Assembly (NCBI GenBank): GCA_004762155.1
Contig: SIHP01000012.1
Span: 104,180 to 168,179 of the forward strand
DNA from: Flavobacteriaceae bacterium
Lineage (GTDB): Bacteria > Bacteroidota > Bacteroidia > Flavobacteriales > Flavobacteriaceae
Length of the DNA stretch: 64,000 nt
Direction: 5' to 3'
Of this stretch, positions 58,306 through 64,000 are shown in pieces. A model generated the notes under the pieces. That model was not told where the DNA came from. It worked only from the letters and a program-made list of their open reading frames with translations, and ran no database searches. A program made the translations under genes and the position numbers. How positions within the stretch are numbered: position 1 is the first letter of the stretch; each line of letters begins with the position of its first letter.

Positions 58306-60537
58306 ATGATTCCAAAAGTATTTAGAGAGGTTATTGACCTTGGAGATGGAAGAACCATTTCATTAGAAACCGGTAAACTAGCAAAACAAGCACACGGTTC
58401 TGTTGTTGTTCAAATGGGAAAAGCGATGTTATTATGTACAGTAGTATCTAGCTACAAAGCAGGAACAGTTGATTTTTTACCACTAACAGTAGATTATAGA
58501 GAAAAATTTGCTGCCGCTGGTCGTTACCCTGGTGGTTTTTTCAAAAGAGAAGCAAGACCAAGTGATGGAGAAATATTAACAATGCGTCTTGTAGACCGTG
58601 TTTTACGTCCATTATTTCCAAAAGATTATCATTCAGAAGTACAAGTAATGATCCAATTAATGTCTCATGATGAAGATGTTATGCCAGATGCATTAGCTGG
58701 TTTAGCTGCTTCAGCTGCCATACAATTAAGTGACTTTCCTTTTGAATGCGCAATTTCTGAAGCACGTGTTGCTAGAGTAAATGGCGAATTTGTGATTAAC
58801 CCAAGTAGAGCACAATTAGCAGAATCTGACATAGATATGATGATTGGAGCTTCAGCTGATTCTGTAATGATGGTTGAAGGTGAAATGGATGAGATTTCTG
58901 AAGAAGAAATGGCAGACGCTATTAAGTTCGCACACGAGTCTATTAAAATTCAATGTGCTGCTCAGGTAAAATTAGCAGAAGCTTTTGGTAAGAAAGAAAC
59001 TAGAGAATACGAAGGAGAAAGAGAAGATGAAGAATTAGCTGTAAAAATAAATGACTTTTGTTATGACAAATGTTATGCTATTGCTAAAAAAGGAACCTCT
59101 AAAGTAGAGCGTTCTAATGCTTTTGCTGAAGTAAAAGAAGCTTTAGAAGCTACTTTCTCAGAAGAAGAATTAGAAGATTATGGTGATTTAGTTGGAAAGT
59201 ATTTCAATAAATCTCAAAAAGCTGCTGTTCGTGAATTAACATTAGCAGAAGGTTTACGTCTAGATGGTCGTAAGACTGACGAAATTAGACCAATTTGGTG
59301 TGAGGTAGATTATTTACCATCAACACACGGTTCTTCTATTTTTACTCGTGGAGAAACCCAAGCATTAGCTACAGTAACTTTAGGAACATCAAGAGATGCA
59401 ATTAAAATAGACATGCCGTCTTATGAAGGTGAAGAAAATTTCTATTTACATTATAACTTCCCTCCTTTTTGTACAGGTGAAGCAAGACCTTTGAGAGGAA
59501 CATCTCGTAGAGAAGTTGGTCATGGTAATTTAGCGCAACGTGGATTAAAAGGAATGATTCCAGATGATTGCCCTTATACAGTAAGAGTAGTTTCTGAAGT
59601 ATTAGAATCTAACGGTTCTTCTTCTATGGCAACTGTTTGTGCTGGTACAATGGCATTAATGGACGCAGGAGTTCAAATGACAAGACCAGTTTCTGGTATT
59701 GCAATGGGGTTAATTTCTGATGGTGATCGTTACGCAGTTTTATCTGATATTTTAGGTGATGAAGATCATTTAGGTGATATGGATTTTAAAGTAACGGGTA
59801 CTTCTGAAGGAATTACTGCTTGTCAAATGGATATTAAAGTAAAAGGGCTTTCTTATGAAATTTTAGTGAATGCATTAAAACAAGCTCGTGATGGTCGTTT
59901 TCATATTCTAGAGAAATTAACAGAAACGATTACTACTCCTAATGAAGATGTAAAGACACATGCTCCTAAAATGGTTACCAAAAGAATTCCTAACGAATTA
60001 ATTGGTGCATTTATTGGTCCAGGTGGTAAACACATTCAAGAATTACAAAAAGAAACAGAAACAACTATCGTTCTTACTGAAGATCCAGTAACTGAAGAAG
60101 GAATTGTTGAAATATTAGGTACAAGTCCAACTGGTATAGAAAAAGTTATTGCTCGTTTAGAGTCTATGCTATTTAAACCAGAAAAAGGTTCTGTTTACGA
60201 AGTAAAAGTAATTAAAATGTTGGATTTTGGTGCTGTTGTAGAATATACAGAAGCTCCAGGAAACGAAGTTTTATTACACGTAAGTGAATTAGCATGGGAA
60301 CGTACAGATAATGTTGCTGATGTTGTAAAAATGGGAGATATTTTAGATGTAAAATACTTTGGTTTAGACCCAAGAACTCGTAAAGAAAAAGTTTCTCGTA
60401 AAGCATTGTTACCAAAACCAGAAGGTTATGTAGCAAGACCACCAAGAGATGACAAACGTTCTGGTGGACGTGATAACAGAGGTAGAGATAACCGTCGTGA
60501 TGACAGAAAACCTAGACCAGAAAAGAAAGATGCTTAA
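58306..60537 (+). CDS. pnp: Polyribonucleotide nucleotidyltransferase
   Basis: Phosphorolytic 3'-5' exoribonuclease. ATG 58306 gives 743 residues and the natural start IPKVFREVIDLGDGR; the in-frame extension from 58237 is discarded as an Asn/Thr-rich artefact. Domains: first RNase PH-like (FFKREARPSDGEILTMRLVDR), helical middle, second RNase PH-like (RGETQALATVTLGT, TRRPVSGIAMGLI-like TRPVSGIAMGLI), KH (NELIGAFIGPGGKHIQEL), S1 (GAVVEYTEAPGNEVLLHVSEL). A short Arg/Asp/Gly-rich tail (RSGGRDNRGRDNRRDDRK) ends it. Confidence 0.97.
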   Translation: MIPKVFREVIDLGDGRTISLETGKLAKQAHGSVVVQMGKAMLLCTVVSSYKAGTVDFLPLTVDYREKFAAAGRYPGGFFKREARPSDGEILTMRLVDRVLRPLFPKDYHSEVQVMIQLMSHDEDVMPDALAGLAASAAIQLSDFPFECAISEARVARVNGEFVINPSRAQLAESDIDMMIGASADSVMMVEGEMDEISEEEMADAIKFAHESIKIQCAAQVKLAEAFGKKETREYEGEREDEELAVKINDFCYDKCYAIAKKGTSKVERSNAFAEVKEALEATFSEEELEDYGDLVGKYFNKSQKAAVRELTLAEGLRLDGRKTDEIRPIWCEVDYLPSTHGSSIFTRGETQALATVTLGTSRDAIKIDMPSYEGEENFYLHYNFPPFCTGEARPLRGTSRREVGHGNLAQRGLKGMIPDDCPYTVRVVSEVLESNGSSSMATVCAGTMALMDAGVQMTRPVSGIAMGLISDGDRYAVLSDILGDEDHLGDMDFKVTGTSEGITACQMDIKVKGLSYEILVNALKQARDGRFHILEKLTETITTPNEDVKTHAPKMVTKRIPNELIGAFIGPGGKHIQELQKETETTIVLTEDPVTEEGIVEILGTSPTGIEKVIARLESMLFKPEKGSVYEVKVIKMLDFGAVVEYTEAPGNEVLLHVSELAWERTDNVADVVKMGDILDVKYFGLDPRTRKEKVSRKALLPKPEGYVARPPRDDKRSGGRDNRGRDNRRDDRKPRPEKKDA

Positions 60538-60560
60538 TCTTTTCTTTCTTATTAAATATA

Positions 60561-60598
60561 AAAAAATCGGTAAAAATAATTTTACCGATTTTTTTTAT
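60561..60598 (+). terminator. Intrinsic terminator after pnp
   Basis: AAAAATCGGTAAAA / TTTTACCGATTTTT stem with a short loop, followed by T run. Confidence 0.88.
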
Positions 60599-60697
60599 GC
60601 TTTCTCTAAAATTCGCGTTAGTTTTCCGTTCTTTGCCGTAATATTTATTATAACAGAAAAACTACTTTTCTTAAAGTAAAAATAATCTAATTCAGTA

Positions 60698-61828
60698 TTG
60701 AAAATACAACGTATTACATATCTATCTCTTGGTACTAATCAGGGAAATAAAACAGAAAATCTACAAGAAGCAATTGATCATATTAGCGAAAAAATTGGAG
60801 CTATTCAAAAAATTGCCTCTATATACAAAACCGCTTCTTGGGGTTTTGATAGCAATGATTTTTATAATACTTGTATAAAAGTATCTACTTATTTACCTCC
60901 TGAAATTTTAATTTCAGAATTATTAGCCATAGAAAATAAACTTGGAAGAACCAGAGAAAATAAACTTGGATACGCTGATAGACTAATAGATATTGATATT
61001 TTATTGTTTGATGATGAAATTATCTTTACCAAAGATTTAATTGTTCCGCATCCAAGAATGTTAGAACGAAATTTTGCTTTAATACCATTAGTTGAAATTG
61101 CTAAAAACACAACTCACCCAATTGCTAAAAAAACGTTACAAAAGTGTTTATCAGAATGCGAAGATAATTCTGAAATAAAAGCTATTCCAGAACAGTTAAA
61201 ACGTCCTATTCCATTAACTGAAAAGTATAATTACATTGCTATTGAAGGAAATATTGGTGCAGGAAAAACATCTTTAGCCAAGATGATGTCTGACGAATTT
61301 AACTGTAAAACTATTTTAGAACGTTTTGCTGAAAATCCATTTTTACCTAAGTTTTATGAAGATAAAGATCGGTTTGCTTTTCCTTTAGAAATGAGTTTCT
61401 TGGCAGATCGTTATCAACAATTATCAGATGACCTAGCTCAATTCGATTTATTTAAAAACTGTATTGTTTCTGATTATTATATTTTTAAATCACTCATTTT
61501 TGCTCAAATTACGTTACAAAATGATGAATATGCTTTGTATAGAAAAATGTTTGATTTGATGTATAAAGAAATTACTAAACCTGATTTGTACGTGTATCTG
61601 TATCAAAACACAGAACGTTTATTACAAAACATACAAAAACGCGGACGTGATTACGAACAAAATATAGAAGCAACCTACTTACAAAAAATACAAGAAGGTT
61701 ATATGAACTTTATAAAAACTCAACCCAATTTAAATGTATTGGTTATTGATGTTTCTAAACTTGATTTTGTAAATAATAAAGAAGATTATAGTTTAATCAT
61801 TAAAAAGATAAAGAATCATAGTTACTAA
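60698..61828 (+). CDS. FolK (HPPK) fused to a deoxynucleoside-kinase domain
   Basis: Residues 1-160 are 6-hydroxymethyl-7,8-dihydropterin pyrophosphokinase of folate synthesis: YLSLGTNQGNKTENLQEAI, KTASWGFDSNDFYNTC, RTRENKLGYADRLIDIDILLF and PHPRMLERNFALIPLVEI. Residues about 180-376 are a second enzyme of the deoxynucleoside-kinase fold with P-loop IEGNIGAGKTSLAKMM, AENPFLPKFYED and lid QKRGRDYEQ. The DRS/DRT motif here reads SDYY (IVSDYYIFKSLIF), so its usual Arg is missing. Start is TTG 60698, since a TAA lies four codons upstream. A folate/dNTP bifunctional role is inferred. Confidence 0.88.
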   Translation: MKIQRITYLSLGTNQGNKTENLQEAIDHISEKIGAIQKIASIYKTASWGFDSNDFYNTCIKVSTYLPPEILISELLAIENKLGRTRENKLGYADRLIDIDILLFDDEIIFTKDLIVPHPRMLERNFALIPLVEIAKNTTHPIAKKTLQKCLSECEDNSEIKAIPEQLKRPIPLTEKYNYIAIEGNIGAGKTSLAKMMSDEFNCKTILERFAENPFLPKFYEDKDRFAFPLEMSFLADRYQQLSDDLAQFDLFKNCIVSDYYIFKSLIFAQITLQNDEYALYRKMFDLMYKEITKPDLYVYLYQNTERLLQNIQKRGRDYEQNIEATYLQKIQEGYMNFIKTQPNLNVLVIDVSKLDFVNNKEDYSLIIKKIKNHSY

Positions 61829-61893
61829 TTAAAATGATACCTAATATTATTTATTGGCTCTTAAAGATTTTATAATAAATATCAAATAATTTT

Positions 61894-61971
61894 TATGAGT
61901 AAAAAAGGCAGTATTTCAATAGAAAAAGGCAAACTTATTTACAAAAACGATAAAAACTATTTCAAAACCTG
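61894..61971 (+). other. Short ORF ending at the IS982 boundary, possible truncated gene start
   Basis: An ATG at 61894 opens 25 codons (begins MSKKGSISIEKGKLIYKN) and stops at TGA created at the IS edge. It may be the 5' stump of a gene cut by the insertion, or chance. No family is recognised. Confidence 0.3.
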
Positions 61972-62976
61972 AGCTCGATTAATAAAAAATCAACTGATTA
62001 GAGTTTACTGTTTGGTATTTTATAGAAGGTTTTTTAGGTAAAAAACTATATGCAATAAGGCCTGCTACTATATTTGACAAAAAATTAGCAAAGCTTCTGT
62101 GTCTAGAATGTTCAATTTGACAAATATTTTTAAGTTCGTCATTTACAGTTTCAATAATAGAGCGTTTACGTAGTAAAATTTTATTGCTCATTGTCATTAA
62201 AGAATTCTTCATATTATTTTTAATATGGGTAATTAAATGTAAACCATCAGCAAAAAGAAGCTGCATTAAATCTTTTCCTATATAGCCTTTGTCAGCGTAT
62301 AGTTTTCTATAGATTTTATCTAAAAAAGACTTCTTTTTCGGCGGAGTTCTGTCATCAACATTAGCTTGTGTTATAGTAAAATTTAGAATTTCTCCTTTAT
62401 CATTTATAATGATATGTAGTTTAAAACCATGAAATCAATCCATAGTAGATTTTCCAGTGGTAGCAATACCTTTAAATACTTTATTATTTCTAATTCATTT
62501 GGATTTACAAACTCTAATAGGTGTAGAATCTATAAAAGAAATACCTGTAGAAGCACCCCAAACAACAGCTCTTTAAAAACAAGCTCATTGGCATTAGACT
62601 TTGTTGCATCAGCTCAGTGAATCTATTGTATGAAACCGTGGCCGGAAAATCATCTTGCATGTGCTTTTGTAAGTAATAAATGTAGAAATATTTAAAGGTC
62701 CTAAAACCACTTAATTGAAACAAAATGGTAATGGTAATCACTTCACTTTTTGACATAACAGACGGACGTATTGATGGATTACCCAAAAGGTGTTTGTCAA
62801 CTATTTGATCATATTCTTTGCAAAATTCATCAACAAGACAGAAAATTTCAGTAATTTTAGAGTAAATTATCATAGATAGGTTTTTAGATTAAAAAATTGA
62901 AATTCAACACTTTAATTTACTGAAAATCTATCTTTTTTTCAAATAAAAACTACTTAATTATTAATCGAACTCAGGT
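61967..62976 (-). mobile_element. IS982-family insertion sequence, degenerate
   Basis: Bounded by inverted repeats of 20 bases: left 61966-61985 (AACCTGAGCTCGATTAATAA) and right 62958-62977, which differ at one position. Length about 1010 bp, as for IS982. The transposase runs on the minus strand. Flanking bases outside the repeats show no target duplication. Confidence 0.8.
61979..62873 (-). pseudogene. IS982-family transposase pseudogene
   Basis: The N-terminal part (62514-62873) reads IYSKITEIFCLVDEFCKEYD, HLLGNPSIRPSVMSKSEVITI and LSGFRTFKYFYIYYLQKHMQD, the IS982 pattern. A frameshift near 62560 (after SCCLG) is followed in another frame by the DDE-type block GISFIDSTPIRVC. A TGA replaces a Trp codon near 62433 in the KGIATTGKSTM-D-stop-FHGFKLH region. 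The C-terminal part (61979-62266) holds LLRKRSIIETVNDELKN and HSRHRSFANFLSNIVAGLIAY. At least two lesions make it inactive. Confidence 0.85.
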
Positions 62977-63721
62977 TAGTAGGTATATATTATCAGGAAT
63001 GTTGATGTTTTTAGTAAAATGAAAAGCGGCATTATCAATAACGACAATTTTATATTCGTTAGGATTTTGTTTTGAAAATTCTTCCAAATATACTTCGAAT
63101 ATTTTACAATCAACACCATTACTTCCCATACGAAACTATCGTCAGTAATTGGCGAATAACTAACCCACAAGTACGTGTTTTGGAATTTATGTTGATAGTT
63201 TACTAGTGGTCGTATACCTACTTGTGATAAGCACCTTCCCACAAAAGTTTTCAACCCGAACCGTGATTCATCTTGAAAATAAATGTTTACACTAGTAAAC
63301 TTATCTTTATTTAGATTCTTTCTAACTTTGCTAAAGACATTAGGGAGTTTTTAAAAAGCTGCTGTAGCTTCTGAATCTTTTTTGATATTACTCCTTCTAG
63401 GAATTTTGAGTTTAGCTTTTAGTTTATAAGTCATATAATGCCAAAGCAATTGGTATTCAACATCAAAACCGTAAGTATCCTTTATCCATTGCTGTGCATT
63501 CCAAAAACCATTGAAAGAAGTTTTTAGGTTTTGTAGGCGTTCTTTTAACCCCTTATGAATTTCAGGAGTAATAAAATTTGAGTTTCGTTTGCGCTTTTTT
63601 GTTTTGAGCAAAACATCAATACCATTTTTACGATGGAATTACTTATTGTAGTTTGCTTTGGTCTTAACTCTTGTAATTCTTTAATACTCTCTTTTATTAC
63701 TGTTGTTGATATCATTCCCAT
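62977..63721 (-). pseudogene. IS630-family transposase pseudogene, truncated by the IS982 element
   Basis: From ATG 63721 (MGMISTTVIKESIKELQEL) the sequence soon loses its frame and lacks part of the helix-turn-helix. From 63611 it reads FITPEIHKGLKERLQNLKTS and NAQQWIKDTYGFDVEYQLLW, has a TAA at 63351-63353, then continues in the same frame with NIYFQDESRFGLKTFVGRC, where the first catalytic Asp is visible. A second frameshift near 63130 precedes KIVVIDNAAFHF. The frame runs into the IS982 edge at IPDNIYLL; the remaining C terminus is missing on the other side. Confidence 0.8.
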
Positions 63722-64000
63722 AACTAAATATACGAAAAATTAATGTGAAATTATTTTAATTGGTGTTACTATAGAAGCTTTAATCTGGAAGTAAATATTT
63801 TATGCATAAAGCCTATAAAACAACTCCAAACTCTTTTAAAATATATTATTAATATTAGTTCATAAATCCCAATTTTCACAATCTTTATAGACTTAAAAAA
63901 TTGTACCAACAAAAGTAATTACTCCATATATTATATACAAGAGCTTTAAAATCTAGACAAATTCGTATTAAAAGAAGAGATAATCTTATATCTAACTCAT
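63722..64000. other. Non-coding AT-rich end of window
   Basis: No gene, hairpin or repeat was recognised in these 279 bases; it may contain the right edge of the IS630 remnant. Confidence 0.5.

Noticed and set aside
62429..62620. 63-codon plus-strand open frame
   Set aside because: Lies antisense inside the decayed IS982 transposase; product has no sensible composition and mirrors transposase codons.
1..64000. tRNA, rRNA, toxin-antitoxin, restriction-modification, prophage or CRISPR-Cas genes
   Set aside because: None was recognised on either strand when reading the window; this is a negative by eye and not a computed scan.

Overview
The window reads as chromosomal DNA of a marine-type member of the Flavobacteriaceae (Bacteroidota), close in flavour to Tenacibaculum or Polaribacter. 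The evidence is lineage-specific: GLPGLI-family proteins, a type IX secretion sorting domain, a TamL lipoprotein, DUF4293 and DUF4230 proteins, a Rho with a long Asn/Gln/Lys-rich insert, an AccD lacking its Cys4 zinc ribbon, strongly AT-rich spacers, no clear Shine-Dalgarno sequences, and repeated TAnnTTTG -7 promoter boxes. No rRNA, tRNA or CRISPR array was recognised. The assignment is inferred from gene content; no search was run.

Layout. 1-4.5 kb: end of exbD, diadenylate cyclase cdaA, a lipoprotein with LEA-like repeats, and an ABC exporter overlapping truA. 4.5-9 kb: a phosphodiesterase, then a response regulator / lipoprotein / TPR sensor kinase locus with repeated dyads upstream of its promoter, then DUF4293. 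9-13.3 kb: rho with a structured leader, a T9SS-secreted lyase-like protein, an SMP-30-like lipoprotein. 13.5-19.1 kb: a co-directional minus-strand accessory run (NTF2-like, frameshifted DJ-1/PfpI lipoprotein, AraC pseudogene, lipocalin-like protein, COQ4-motif membrane protein, alpha/beta hydrolase, two unknowns). 19.1-29.2 kb: ackA and pta separated by palindromic intergenic elements, folate cyclo-ligase, small housekeeping genes, hemW, an LRR protein and ruvC. 29.2-36.3 kb: a BI-1 membrane protein, a TPR kinase/LytTR regulator pair among three orphan small proteins, and an aldehyde dehydrogenase. 36.3-41.6 kb: adenine deaminase, pckA, DUF423, saccharopine dehydrogenase-like enzyme. 41.6-52.3 kb: outer-membrane barrel plus two GLPGLI genes facing a two-component system, a deoxynucleoside kinase, and a membrane-tethered LuxR protein beside a second barrel. 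52.3-61.8 kb: rRNA/tRNA methylase, tamL, fbaA, accD, rpsO, pnp, and a folK-deoxynucleoside kinase fusion. 61.9-63.7 kb: a decayed IS982-family element joined to a decayed IS630-family transposase.

How the parts fit. pta/ackA, pckA, fbaA and accD are central carbon metabolism; rho, rpsO and pnp are RNA metabolism. Three signalling loci sit beside envelope genes. The clearest new regulatory proposals are two: a 10-bp-phased GTTAA repeat array in the divergent promoter region between the GLPGLI/barrel operon and its two-component system (46160-46189), and CTAAGGG-N4-CCCTTAG dyads just upstream of the NarL-type regulator promoter (8368-8431). Other points of interest are the co-decay of an AraC regulator with its DJ-1 neighbour, two inverted copies of a bipartite dispersed repeat (13.4 and 26.2 kb), and the frequent use of TTG start codons.
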